Part shown: positions 1 through 8,702 of the stretch, piece after piece | Layout of the letters: the number at the start of each line of letters is the position of its first letter | Numbering within the stretch: position 1 is the first letter of the stretch | NCBI RefSeq assembly: GCF_042649925.1 | Contig: NZ_JBHSAF010000001.1 | Span: forward strand, 372,001-436,000 | Reading direction: 5' to 3' | Origin: Pseudaeromonas sharmana | GTDB taxonomy: Bacteria > Pseudomonadota > Gammaproteobacteria > Enterobacterales > Aeromonadaceae | Length of the DNA stretch: 64,000 nt | Program-made: the position numbers and the translations under genes | The notes under the pieces: model-generated | Databases searched by the model: none | What the model saw: only the letters and a program-made list of their open reading frames with translations | What the model was told of the DNA's origin: nothing

Positions 1-441
1 GTCCGTGATATGCGCACGATACTGCAAACCTTGGTGGAATATGCTCCCCGCAGTCAGGATCCCGATGTTTTGACGGCGGCTTGTCGGATTGCGCTGCGTC
101 GTTTGATCGTGCAAGACATCATTGGTGGCGAACCTGTGATCCCTGTCATCACGTTGGCCCCTGATCTGGAACGTATATTGCACCAGTCTCTGCAAGCCGG
201 TGGGGCTGAGGGGGCAGGTATCGAGCCGGGATTGGCAGAACGCATGCAGCGTTCCTTGACTGAGGCAACACAGCGGCAGGAGCTGGAAGGTCAGCCGGCT
301 ATCTTGCTGACGTCTGGTGTGCTCAGATCCACCCTGGCCCGTTTCGTGAAAAATGCCATTCCTGGATTACGTGTACTTTCCTATCAGGAAGTACCTGACG
401 ACAAGCAGATCCGTATTGTCAGTGCAGTGGGCCAGCAATGA
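1..441 (+). CDS. flhA: Flagellar export gate protein FlhA, C-terminal end (partial)
   Basis: The open frame runs in from before base 1 and ends at 439-441, so only about the last 146 residues are present. The visible part matches the end of the FlhA cytoplasmic domain, which docks export substrates and chaperones at the flagellar type III secretion gate in the inner membrane. The closing segment, with LTSGVLRSTLARFVKNAIPG followed by a strand rich in V, L and S and then YQEVPDD, is typical of the last FlhA subdomain. flhF follows after 18 bases in the order usual for polar-flagellum bacteria. The call rests on both the segment and the neighbours. Confidence 0.93.
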   Translation, partial: VRDMRTILQTLVEYAPRSQDPDVLTAACRIALRRLIVQDIIGGEPVIPVITLAPDLERILHQSLQAGGAEGAGIEPGLAERMQRSLTEATQRQELEGQPAILLTSGVLRSTLARFVKNAIPGLRVLSYQEVPDDKQIRIVSAVGQQ

Positions 442-459
442 TGACGCCGGAGGAATCAG

Positions 460-1842
460 GTGAAGATTAAACGTTTTTTTGCCAAGGACATGCGAACTGC
501 ACTGGCGGAAGTCAAAGAGGTTCTCGGCCCTGATGCGGTCATCATGTCGAACAAAAAGGTATCTGGCGGCATAGAGATAGTGGCGGCGGTCGATTATCAG
601 GCGTCCACGCCGGCGCCAGAAATTCGTCGCGAACTGCGCGAAGACAACGTCAATTTATCGACGCCAACTCGGCAGGCTGAGCCAAAAATGGCATTCTCGT
701 TTGCCCAGAGTCAAAAAAGTGACACCAAAGAGAGTTTTCCTGACAGCCTGTCGGCTCTGTTAGCGCGTCAGCAACAAATACAGGAGTCCGGGATACCGGG
801 TTTTGATACCGGTCCGCGGACCTTGGCGGAACAGGCGGCCATCCCGGAGCCCCAAACTGCGCGCCGTCCGGCCGCCAGCTCCAGAGCCGCACCATCCCAC
901 CGAGATCGGGAGCTGGAGTTCATGCGGACCGAGTTAGCGTCGATTCGCAAGCTGTTGCAGCACCAGGTGTCAGGTTTGATGTGGCAGGAAGTTGAACGCC
1001 GTGAGCCAGTGCGTGCGCTGATCATCAAACAACTGACACAAGGCGGATTTGAGGCGCCATTTGCCGAACAGTTGGCGAGTCATATTCCTGAAGAGGCCTC
1101 CTTGCACGAAGCGTGGCATCGTCTGCGCGAGGCGCTGACAGCGGCATTGAAAACGGGCGATGATGACATCCTCCGCCATGGTGGTGCCGTCGCGTTGCTA
1201 GGGCCGACTGGTGTTGGCAAGACCACGACGATCGCCAAATTGGCCGCACGTTTTGCCATGAAATACGGGCCGGAACAGGTAGCCCTGATTACTACGGATC
1301 ATTACCGGATCGGTGCCCACGAACAACTGCAGACCTATGGTCGCATCATGGGCTGCGTCGTCAAGACAGTGGCCAACGTTGAGGAGTTGTCCAGCGCGCT
1401 CTATCAATTACGCAATCGTCGTTTGGTGCTGATCGATACCGCCGGCATGGGACAGCGGGATGTCCGTTTAACCGAACAACTCGACACCCTGGTGAAGAAT
1501 GCCAAGGTCAGGATCCGCAGCTATCTGGTGTTGCCAGCTACATCGCAGCGGCGGGTTTTGCAAGAGGCGTTTGAGCATTTTCGCCGGGTGCCCCTGAGTG
1601 GATGTATTTTAACCAAACTGGATGAGAGTCTGAATCTGGCCGAGGTGATGGGGATGTGCATTCGTAATCAACTTCCCATCAGCTACATAACCGACGGGCA
1701 GCGGGTGCCTGAAGATCTTCAGACGGCGACGGCAAGCGAATTGGTCGAGATGACATTGCGTCAGCTGGAGCAGGACGGAGCCGATACCCATTTTTGGGGC
1801 CAGGACAGCGAGCGAGCCGAGCATATGGAGTTTTACAAATAA
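460..1842 (+). CDS. flhF: Flagellar biosynthesis SRP-type GTPase FlhF
   Basis: 460 residues from a GTG start preceded by GGAGG at 449-453. The N-terminal B domain (MKIKRFFAKDMRTALAEVKE) is followed by a low-complexity linker (about 70-150), then an NG GTPase core with the P-loop GPTGVGKTTTIAKLAA near residue 247, DTAGMGQRD as G3 and TKLDE as G4. FlhF is a signal-recognition-particle-type GTPase that recruits early flagellar parts to the cell pole. Its stop overlaps the flhG start (TAATG at 1840-1844), consistent with translational coupling of the two, which act as antagonists in placing and counting polar flagella in the species studied. Confidence 0.96.
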   Translation: MKIKRFFAKDMRTALAEVKEVLGPDAVIMSNKKVSGGIEIVAAVDYQASTPAPEIRRELREDNVNLSTPTRQAEPKMAFSFAQSQKSDTKESFPDSLSALLARQQQIQESGIPGFDTGPRTLAEQAAIPEPQTARRPAASSRAAPSHRDRELEFMRTELASIRKLLQHQVSGLMWQEVERREPVRALIIKQLTQGGFEAPFAEQLASHIPEEASLHEAWHRLREALTAALKTGDDDILRHGGAVALLGPTGVGKTTTIAKLAARFAMKYGPEQVALITTDHYRIGAHEQLQTYGRIMGCVVKTVANVEELSSALYQLRNRRLVLIDTAGMGQRDVRLTEQLDTLVKNAKVRIRSYLVLPATSQRRVLQEAFEHFRRVPLSGCILTKLDESLNLAEVMGMCIRNQLPISYITDGQRVPEDLQTATASELVEMTLRQLEQDGADTHFWGQDSERAEHMEFYK

Positions 1843-2726
1843 TGAATAACAGCAATCTCGATCAAGCTCAGGGGCTGAGAAAAATGCGTCAGGCAAACCG
1901 GGTCAAAGTGATCACTGTCACCGGTGGTAAAGGTGGCGTCGGCAAGTCCAATGTCACGCTGAATATGGCGGTGGCCATGGCGGCACAAGGCAAGCGCGTC
2001 TTGCTGCTGGATGCAGACCTGGGGCTGGCCAACATCGACGTCATGTTGGGGTTACGGGTGCAAAAAAACCTGTCCCATGTGTTATCAGGGGAATGCACGC
2101 TGGATGACATCATAGTGGAAGGCCCCTATGGCCTGATGATTATTCCTGCGACCTCGGGTACCCAATCGATGGTGGAGCTGACGCCAGCCCAGCACGCAGG
2201 TCTCATCCGGGCGTTCAGTGATATGAAAACCACCATTGACGTGCTGTTGGTGGACACGGCTGCCGGCATCTCTGATATGGTGCTGAGCTTTGCCCGTGCA
2301 GCACAGGATATTTTGGTCGTGGTCTGCGATGAGCCGACTTCCATCACGGACGCCTATGCTCTGATCAAGTTACTGTCACGAGAGTATGGCGTGTTTCGCT
2401 TCAAGGTTGTTGCCAACATGGTTCGCAGTCTTAGGGAAGGTCAGGAGCTGTTTAGCAAGCTGACGCGGGTGACGGATCGTTTCCTTGATGCTTCATTGGA
2501 ACTGGTGGCCTGCATTCCATACGACAATAATGTCAGACAGGCGGTGAAGAAACAGAAGGTGATCGTCGATGCATTCCCCAAATCGCCGGCCTCCTTGGCG
2601 TTCCGCGCACTGGCCAACAAGGCCGCCGGCTGGCCGACACCACACCAGCCTGGTGGTCATCTGGAGTTCTTCATCGAAACCCTGTTGAACAAACCGAATG
2701 TAGTTCAGGACACTGTTAGTGAATAA
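1842..2726 (+). CDS. flhG: Flagellar number regulator FlhG (FleN), MinD-like ATPase
   Basis: 294 residues from the ATG that overlaps the flhF stop; a longer open frame starting at 1794 lies inside flhF and is unlikely to be used. The deviant Walker A TGGKGGVGKSNV is near residue 27, LLLDADLGLANIDVMLG is the switch/Walker B region and VDTAAGISD the second switch. The family is MinD/ParA-like and in polar flagellates limits flagellum number by stimulating FlhF GTPase and, in pseudomonads and vibrios, restraining the master regulator. The end overlaps fliA by 8 bases. Confidence 0.95.
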   Translation: MNNSNLDQAQGLRKMRQANRVKVITVTGGKGGVGKSNVTLNMAVAMAAQGKRVLLLDADLGLANIDVMLGLRVQKNLSHVLSGECTLDDIIVEGPYGLMIIPATSGTQSMVELTPAQHAGLIRAFSDMKTTIDVLLVDTAAGISDMVLSFARAAQDILVVVCDEPTSITDAYALIKLLSREYGVFRFKVVANMVRSLREGQELFSKLTRVTDRFLDASLELVACIPYDNNVRQAVKKQKVIVDAFPKSPASLAFRALANKAAGWPTPHQPGGHLEFFIETLLNKPNVVQDTVSE

Positions 2727-3438
2727 AGCTCAAGCCTATGCTCGTCATCAGGATCAAAACGCACTGGTAGAGCGTTATGCGCCTCTGGTGAAACGTATCG
2801 GTCTGCATCTTATGGCACGCCTGCCAAGCAGTGTGCAATTGGATGATTTGCTGCAATCAGGCATGATTGGGCTGCTGGATGCGGCTAAAAATTATGACAG
2901 CAGCAAGGGTGCCAGTTTCGAAACCTATGCTGGTATCCGGATTCGTGGCGCCATGATTGACGAGATCCGCAGCGGCGATTGGGTGCCGCGCTCGGTGCAT
3001 CGCAACAGTCGACGCATCTCGGATGCGATTGATGTGATAGAGCAACGCTCGGGTCGCGACGCACGTGATACGGATGTCGCTTCAGAATTAGGTGTAACAC
3101 TCGATGATTACCATACCATGTTGAATGAGGCGGCCTGTGGCCGCCTTATTGGCATTGAGGATTTGGGGGTATCGGATGATGTGTTGCACGGTGAGGAAGA
3201 GCCTGAACCGAGTAACGAAGCGTTCAGTGCCATGGTTGACGAGAGATTCCAGGTGGCGCTATCTGAAGGAATTCGTCATCTTCCCGAAAGAGAAGCGCTT
3301 GTTTTGTCGCTTTACTACGACGAGGAGCTGAACCTCAAAGAGATTGGACAAATTTTGAGCGTCAGCGAATCGCGGGTCAGCCAGATCCACACCCAGGCGA
3401 TGCACAGATTGCGCGCCAGAATGAAAGATTGGTACTGA
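2719..3438 (+). CDS. fliA: RNA polymerase sigma factor for flagellar operons (sigma-28)
   Basis: 239 residues from a GTG start overlapping the end of flhG. Region 2 (QLDDLLQSGMIGLLDAAKNY, then GASFETYAGIRIRGAMIDEI) and region 4 (EREALVLSLYYDEELNLKEI and VSESRVSQIHTQAMHRLR) are both complete. FliA drives late flagellar genes, including flagellin and chemotaxis genes, and is normally held by FlgM until the hook is finished. Position directly after flhG and before cheY matches Pseudomonas, Vibrio and Aeromonas polar clusters. I could not identify a convincing sigma-28 promoter in the gap before cheY. Confidence 0.95.
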   Translation: MNKAQAYARHQDQNALVERYAPLVKRIGLHLMARLPSSVQLDDLLQSGMIGLLDAAKNYDSSKGASFETYAGIRIRGAMIDEIRSGDWVPRSVHRNSRRISDAIDVIEQRSGRDARDTDVASELGVTLDDYHTMLNEAACGRLIGIEDLGVSDDVLHGEEEPEPSNEAFSAMVDERFQVALSEGIRHLPEREALVLSLYYDEELNLKEIGQILSVSESRVSQIHTQAMHRLRARMKDWY

Positions 3439-3456
3439 CCGCACATATGCTTGTCT

Positions 3457-3474
3457 ACACTCAAGGCTGAGTGT
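3457..3474 (+). other. Stem-loop between fliA and cheY
   Basis: ACACTCA and TGAGTGT form a perfect 7-bp stem around the loop AGGC. No T-run follows, so it is not a standard terminator. It sits in the only sizeable gap (about 110 bases) of the flhF-to-cheB run and could affect processing or readthrough. Function is inference. Confidence 0.4.
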
Positions 3475-3550
3475 GATGCATAATAAAAACAATATTGCTA
3501 TAAACAGAATGAGTTAGGGCTGCCCTACGCAGTCTTCTTAGGAGGGTATT

Positions 3551-3934
3551 TTGGATAAGAACATGAAAATCCTCATTGTTGATGATTTTTCAACGATGCG
3601 CCGGATAATCAAAAACTTGCTTCGTGACCTTGGCTTCAACAATACCCATGAGGCAGATGACGGCAATACCGCTCTCCCAATGCTGAAGAATGGTGATTTC
3701 GAGTTTGTAGTCACTGACTGGAACATGCCTGGGATGCAAGGCATCGATCTGCTGAAGGCCATCCGTGCCGATGAGAAACTGTGTCATTTACCTGTGCTGA
3801 TGGTGACAGCTGAAGCCAAGCGTGAACAGATCATTGAAGCGGCCCAAGCTGGGGTGAACGGTTATATCGTCAAACCTTTTACAGCCGCCACTCTCAAAGA
3901 AAAGCTGGACAAGATTTTCGAGCGCATTGGCTGA
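3551..3934 (+). CDS. cheY: Chemotaxis response regulator CheY
   Basis: 127-residue single receiver domain from a TTG start with a strong AGGAGG ribosome site at 3540-3545. Acidic pocket Asp11-Asp12, phospho-acceptor Asp56 in VVTDWNMPGMQG, switch Thr86 in VLMVTAEA and Lys108 in YIVKPFT are all present. Phospho-CheY leaves the CheA array and binds the flagellar switch to change rotation. It leads the cheY-cheZ-cheA-cheB series and is short-spaced to cheZ. Confidence 0.96.
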   Translation: MDKNMKILIVDDFSTMRRIIKNLLRDLGFNNTHEADDGNTALPMLKNGDFEFVVTDWNMPGMQGIDLLKAIRADEKLCHLPVLMVTAEAKREQIIEAAQAGVNGYIVKPFTAATLKEKLDKIFERIG

Positions 3935-3948
3935 CGGAGTAGTGACTC

Positions 3949-4686
3949 ATGAAAGTCAAGGTGCCGCTGATCAACCTTGAACAAGCCAGAATGCTGGTGA
4001 TGTATCTGGAACAGGGTGAGCAGGTGGCTGCAAACGAACTGCTGGCCGAAATTTGTGTGCCGAATGCGAGCGAACTATTTGCGCATGTTGGCCAACTCAC
4101 TCGCCAGCTGCACAACTCGTTGCAGGAATTTCGTCTTGATCCGCGAATTCCGGATCTGGCAACTCAGGATATTCCTGATGCCCGTGAGCGTTTGAATTAT
4201 GTGATCACCATGACCGACAAGGCAGCTAACCGCACCATGGATGCCGTTGACGCCAGCCTGCCGTTAGCCAATCAGCTCAGTCAGCGCATCTCGGAGGTCT
4301 TGCCGGCCTGGAATGCACTGATGAATCGACGGATTGAGTTAGGGCATTTCAAGGAGCTTTGCCATCGGCTGGATGATCTGATCAAACAGTCAGAGACTGA
4401 TGCCAACCAACTCCGAGATTTGCTGACCGAAATTTTGATGGCACAGGATTTCCAAGACCTCACGGGGCAGATGATCCGTAAAGTCATCGCGCTGGTTCAT
4501 GAGGTGGAGTCGAAGCTGGTCGAGATGCTGACCTTGTTTGGCGATCCTGAACCTACAGCGCCGATAGAGCCTGCTCCGTCACGAGGTATTGAGGCGGAAG
4601 GCCCCATCATCAACAAGGAAACCCGGGCAGATGTGGTGCAGAGCCAGGACGATGTGGATGACCTGTTATCAAGTTTAGGTTTCTGA
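3949..4686 (+). CDS. cheZ: CheY phosphatase CheZ
   Basis: 245 residues, close to the family norm. The long helical-hairpin region carries LMAQDFQDLTGQMIRK, containing the glutamine used for CheY-P hydrolysis, and the C-terminal tail DDVDDLLSSLGF matches the CheY-binding peptide joined by a flexible acidic/proline-rich linker. CheZ ends the motor signal by removing phosphate from CheY. It begins 15 bases after cheY and ends 12 bases before cheA. Confidence 0.95.
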   Translation: MKVKVPLINLEQARMLVMYLEQGEQVAANELLAEICVPNASELFAHVGQLTRQLHNSLQEFRLDPRIPDLATQDIPDARERLNYVITMTDKAANRTMDAVDASLPLANQLSQRISEVLPAWNALMNRRIELGHFKELCHRLDDLIKQSETDANQLRDLLTEILMAQDFQDLTGQMIRKVIALVHEVESKLVEMLTLFGDPEPTAPIEPAPSRGIEAEGPIINKETRADVVQSQDDVDDLLSSLGF

Positions 4687-4697
4687 GGGAGTAAAGA

Positions 4698-6779
4698 ATG
4701 GGCTACGAAGTTGATGAGGACATCCTGCAGGACTTTCTGGTCGAAGCATCGGAAATTCTGGAGCAGCTCTCTGAACAACTGGTCGATCTGGAGAAGCGAC
4801 CAGATGATCGTGAGCTGTTAAATGCCATTTTCCGTGGATTCCATACCGTCAAGGGCGGTGCTGGTTTCCTGTCGCTGACTGAGCTGGTAGATGCTTGTCA
4901 TGGCGCCGAGAACGTGTTTGATACATTACGTAACGGTGGCCGTCAGGTCGATGCTGAATTGATGGATGTCATCTTGCAAGCCCTCGACACCATCAACGAA
5001 ATGTTTGCCCACGTTCAGAATCGTGAACCTCTCGAAGCGGCCGCACCGTCGTTACTTGATGCCCTGCATCATTTGAGCAAACCTGCTTCTGCCGCTGAAA
5101 TCGCTGCCAAGACAGTAAAGAGCAAACCTGCCGAGGTAAAACCCGAGCCGGTATCCGCAGCGCCCGTGACGACCTCCTCTGCTGGCTCTTCGATTGATGA
5201 TATCACTCAGGATGAGTTTGACCGGTTGCTGGATGAGCTGCATGGCGTGGGTAAGGCGCCGAATGTTCCTGCCAGCAGTGCACTGCCCGCTCAAGAAGGC
5301 GGGGACATTACCGATGATGAGTTTGAGGCCCTGCTTGATCAATTGCACGGTCAAGGCAAGCACGTCGGTATTCCCGAGAGCGTTGGCAGCCATATGACCC
5401 AGGCGCAATCGGAAGCCGATGCGCTGATCAACGATGATGAATTTGAGGCTTTGCTCGACCAATTGCATGGTAAGGGCAAGGCGCCTACAACCGCATCGCC
5501 GGAGAGCGTCAAGTCTGCGGTGATGGATGACGCGGATCGGGCTCCTGTGGCCTCCCAGGTCAACAAAGCTGCGCCAGCCGCACAACAAGCACAACAACAA
5601 GTTCAGAATGAGACCACAGTTCGTGTCGATACACGGACACTGGATGTCATCATGAACATGGTGGGTGAGTTGGTGCTGGTGCGCAATCGTCTGGTCAGTC
5701 TCGGCATTGCCAGCAACAACGAGGAGATGTCCAAAGCGGTCTCCAACCTGGATGTGGTGACGGCAGATCTGCAAGGCGCTGTGATGAAGACGCGCATGCA
5801 GCCCATCAAGAAGGTGTTTGGCCGCTTCCCGCGGGTTGTTCGTGATTTGGCACGCAGCCTCAAGAAAGACATCAACCTCGTGATGGAGGGGGAAGATACC
5901 GATCTGGACAAGAACCTGGTCGAGGCGCTTGCAGACCCCATGGTTCACTTGGTTCGTAACTCCTGTGACCACGGGATTGAGCTGCCGGACGTGCGCGCCA
6001 AGGCAGGCAAAGATCGTGTGGGTACCATTCGTCTGAGTGCATCACAAGAAGGTGACCATATCCTGCTCCTAATCGAGGATGATGGCGCCGGCATGGATCC
6101 TGAGAAGCTCAAGTCGATTGCGATCAAGCGTGGTGTCCTTGATGCCGAGCAGGCAGCCAGGATGAGCGATACCGAGGCCTACAACCTGATTTTTGCTCCC
6201 GGCTTTTCCACCAAGCAGGAAATCTCCGACATCTCTGGGCGCGGTGTTGGTATGGATGTGGTTAAAACCAGTATTTCGCAATTGAATGGTTCTATCCGTA
6301 TTCACTCTGAGCAGGGAGTTGGTACCCGTCTGGAGATCAAGGTACCGTTGACCTTGGCGATTCTGCCGACACTGATGGTCGAGGTGGGTCAGCAGACCTT
6401 TGCGTTGCCGCTGACCAGCGTCAACGAAATTTTCCACTTGGATCTGACGCGTTCGAAGATGGTGGATGGCCAGTTGACCATCATAGTGCGCGATAAGGCG
6501 ATCCCGCTGTTCTATCTACAGGATTGGCTTATCCGCGGCGCCCGTAAAGGCAGCTTCCGCAAGGAACAGGGGCATGTCGTCATTGTGCAAATTGGCACAC
6601 AACAAGTCGGTTTTGTCGTCGATAACCTGATTGGCCAGGAAGAGGTGGTGATCAAGCCACTGGATAAGCTGTTGCATGGCACTCCCGGCATGGCAGGGGC
6701 CACTATTACCAGTGATGGTGGTATTGCCTTGATTCTGGATGTGCCTAATCTGCTTAAGGCTTATGCGCGACGTCGTTAA
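4698..6779 (+). CDS. cheA: Chemotaxis histidine kinase CheA with three linker repeats
   Basis: 693 residues. The HPt domain has phospho-acceptor His49 (FHTVKGGAGFL). Residues about 164-264 hold three copies of a short acidic helix unit of the form (D/N)DEFxxLLDxLHGxGK, separated by Ala/Pro-rich linkers. Then come dimerisation (ETTVRVDTRTLDVIMNMVGE), HATPase (LVRNSCDHGIELP, DDGAGMD, GRGVGMDVVK) and a CheW-like regulatory domain. In vibrios the region between HPt and dimerisation contains the LID segment that contacts ParP; the repeats lie where it would be expected. CheA phosphorylates CheY and CheB in receptor arrays. Confidence 0.95.
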   Translation: MGYEVDEDILQDFLVEASEILEQLSEQLVDLEKRPDDRELLNAIFRGFHTVKGGAGFLSLTELVDACHGAENVFDTLRNGGRQVDAELMDVILQALDTINEMFAHVQNREPLEAAAPSLLDALHHLSKPASAAEIAAKTVKSKPAEVKPEPVSAAPVTTSSAGSSIDDITQDEFDRLLDELHGVGKAPNVPASSALPAQEGGDITDDEFEALLDQLHGQGKHVGIPESVGSHMTQAQSEADALINDDEFEALLDQLHGKGKAPTTASPESVKSAVMDDADRAPVASQVNKAAPAAQQAQQQVQNETTVRVDTRTLDVIMNMVGELVLVRNRLVSLGIASNNEEMSKAVSNLDVVTADLQGAVMKTRMQPIKKVFGRFPRVVRDLARSLKKDINLVMEGEDTDLDKNLVEALADPMVHLVRNSCDHGIELPDVRAKAGKDRVGTIRLSASQEGDHILLLIEDDGAGMDPEKLKSIAIKRGVLDAEQAARMSDTEAYNLIFAPGFSTKQEISDISGRGVGMDVVKTSISQLNGSIRIHSEQGVGTRLEIKVPLTLAILPTLMVEVGQQTFALPLTSVNEIFHLDLTRSKMVDGQLTIIVRDKAIPLFYLQDWLIRGARKGSFRKEQGHVVIVQIGTQQVGFVVDNLIGQEEVVIKPLDKLLHGTPGMAGATITSDGGIALILDVPNLLKAYARRR

Positions 6780-6789
6780 TAAATAGAGA

Positions 6790-7959
6790 ATGAGACCCCA
6801 GATGGCTGTAAAGGTATTAGTTGTAGACGATTCAAGTTTTTTTCGACGCAGGGTCACTGAGATAATCAATCAGGACCCTACGCTCGAAGTCATTGATACC
6901 GCGCAAAATGGGCGAGAGGCGATAGATAAAGCTCTGAAGCTGCAGCCGGATGTCATCACGATGGATATTGAAATGCCGGTGTTGGATGGCATTTCGGCTG
7001 TTCGTGAGATCATGGCGAAGAATCCGACGCCGATTTTGATGTTCTCTTCGCTGACGCATGATGGCGCCAAGGCTACATTGGATGCTTTGGATGCTGGGGC
7101 GCTCGATTTTCTGCCAAAGAAATTTGAAGATATCGCGCGCGATAAGGAAGAAGCGACCAAGTTGCTGCAGCAACGAGTGAAGGCTATCGCACGACGCCGG
7201 ATTTTCATGTCATCGAGCCGAAGTCAGTCTGTCGCATCCCATCCGACAACCGCGGGCGGGCAAGCGAGCCCGGCAAGTAACGTGTTGTCCAGACCCTCTC
7301 CATTCGCTAATCGACCGCTGATGTCTGAACGCGTTACTGGCGCGTCAGCGGCAGCGCCGGCCACTACTTTTAAGAAAAGCGGTAAAACATATCAATTGTT
7401 GGCGATTGGAACCTCTACCGGTGGGCCCGTGGCGCTACAAACGGTATTGACTCAATTGCCAGCTGATTTTCCGTATCCCATTCTGCTCATTCAGCATATG
7501 CCAGCCACGTTTACCTCGGCGTTTGCGGCCCGCTTGAATGGGCTGTGCAAGATATCGGTCAAGGAAGCAGAGGATGGGGATCTATTGCGTCCCGGTTGTG
7601 CTTATCTGGCGCCTGGCGGCAAGCAAATGATGCTGGAAGGTCGCGCTGGTAGTGCGCGCATTCGGATTATCGATGGCAATGACAAGGTGAACTACAAACC
7701 TTGTGTCGATATTACCTTTGCTTCGTTAGCTAAAAGCCATGGCGATAAGGTATTGGCATTGGTGTTAACGGGGATGGGGGCGGATGGCCGCGACGGGGCG
7801 CGTTTGCTGAAAGAACAGGGGTCGACTATCTGGGCGCAAGATGAGGCCTCATGTGTCGTGTACGGTATGCCACAAGCCGTTGCCAAGGCGGGGATTGCAT
7901 CTGAGTCGTTGCCTCTGGATCGAATTTCGCAGCGCATTCTGGTTGAAATAGGACGTTAA
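6790..7959 (+). CDS. cheB: Chemotaxis methylesterase/deamidase CheB
   Basis: 389 residues if the ATG at 6790 is used; the ATG at 6802 (MAVKVLVVDDSS) is an equally good start. Receiver domain with phospho-acceptor Asp59 in ITMDIEMPVLDG, a Ser/Ala/Pro-rich linker (about 140-190), then the esterase with catalytic Ser in AIGTSTGGPVALQ, His in IQHMP and Asp in LTGMGADGRDG. CheB demethylates chemoreceptors during adaptation when phosphorylated by CheA. The window also holds two receptors (41.2 and 45 kb). Confidence 0.95.
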   Translation: MRPQMAVKVLVVDDSSFFRRRVTEIINQDPTLEVIDTAQNGREAIDKALKLQPDVITMDIEMPVLDGISAVREIMAKNPTPILMFSSLTHDGAKATLDALDAGALDFLPKKFEDIARDKEEATKLLQQRVKAIARRRIFMSSSRSQSVASHPTTAGGQASPASNVLSRPSPFANRPLMSERVTGASAAAPATTFKKSGKTYQLLAIGTSTGGPVALQTVLTQLPADFPYPILLIQHMPATFTSAFAARLNGLCKISVKEAEDGDLLRPGCAYLAPGGKQMMLEGRAGSARIRIIDGNDKVNYKPCVDITFASLAKSHGDKVLALVLTGMGADGRDGARLLKEQGSTIWAQDEASCVVYGMPQAVAKAGIASESLPLDRISQRILVEIGR

Positions 7960-7961
7960 CC

Positions 7962-8699
7962 ATGAACTTGCTAGGTATCCTTGTCGCGATCGGTTTTATT
8001 ATCGGTGCCAACATTCTGGAGGGGGGGCATCCCAGTGCCATGCTCAACCTGCCAGCCTTTTTGATCGTGATCGGTGGCGCGATCGGGGCGGTCATGGTGC
8101 AGTTCCCGATTAAAGTCCTGCTGGTCTCACTCAAACAGTTTGGCTGGTTGATCTCGCCACCAAAGCTGGATCTGCATGCCCAATCCGAGCTGCTTGAGGG
8201 GATGTCGACGACTGCCCGTCAACAGGGGTTGCTGGCGTTGGAAAATCAGGTGGCGCAGATAGGTGATGCCTTTACACGCAATGGTCTGCAGATGATCGTG
8301 GACGGTGTTGATAAAGAGCAGCTGCATCAATTACTTGAAAACGAAATTGAAATTGAGCAGCACGAGCTTGAACAGTCGGTCAAGGTCTTTGAGGCGTTGG
8401 GCGGCTATACCCCGACCATGGGGATTTTGGGGGCCGTGCTGGGTCTTATCCATGCCATGGGCTTGTTGGATCGCCCTGAAATGTTGGGCCCTGCCATCGC
8501 GGTGGCCTTTGTGGCAACTATCTACGGCGTCGGTTCTGCCAACATCCTGTTTTTGCCTGTGGCCAATCGGTACAAGGCAATCAATCATGACATCGCACAC
8601 TTTAAACTGATGGTTCTTGAGGGCCTGCTGTCTATCGCCAGTGGCGAAAATACGATGCAGTTGAAACGCCGCCTGCAGGTCTACATTGGAGAGGAATAA
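7962..8699 (+). CDS. motC: Flagellar stator subunit, MotA/MotC family
   Basis: 245 residues with the MotA/TolQ/ExbB architecture: two N-terminal membrane helices (NLLGILVAIGFIIGANI and LNLPAFLIVIGGAIGAVMV), a cytoplasmic loop, and two C-terminal helices including GGYTPTMGILGAVLGLIHAM and AVAFVATIYGVGSANI. Its place between cheB and a MotB-type gene followed by parC matches motC in Pseudomonas. It would form the ion channel of the stator with the next gene; whether it uses protons or sodium cannot be settled by eye. A G7 run at 8021-8027 encodes part of LEGGHP. Confidence 0.9.
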   Translation: MNLLGILVAIGFIIGANILEGGHPSAMLNLPAFLIVIGGAIGAVMVQFPIKVLLVSLKQFGWLISPPKLDLHAQSELLEGMSTTARQQGLLALENQVAQIGDAFTRNGLQMIVDGVDKEQLHQLLENEIEIEQHELEQSVKVFEALGGYTPTMGILGAVLGLIHAMGLLDRPEMLGPAIAVAFVATIYGVGSANILFLPVANRYKAINHDIAHFKLMVLEGLLSIASGENTMQLKRRLQVYIGEE

Positions 8700-8702
8700 G
8701 CG

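Noticed and set aside
5052..5972. 306-codon minus-strand open frame opposite cheA
   Set aside because: It lies wholly against the conserved CheA frame, has no ribosome site, and its His/Gln/Leu-rich composition is what the complement of that coding DNA gives.
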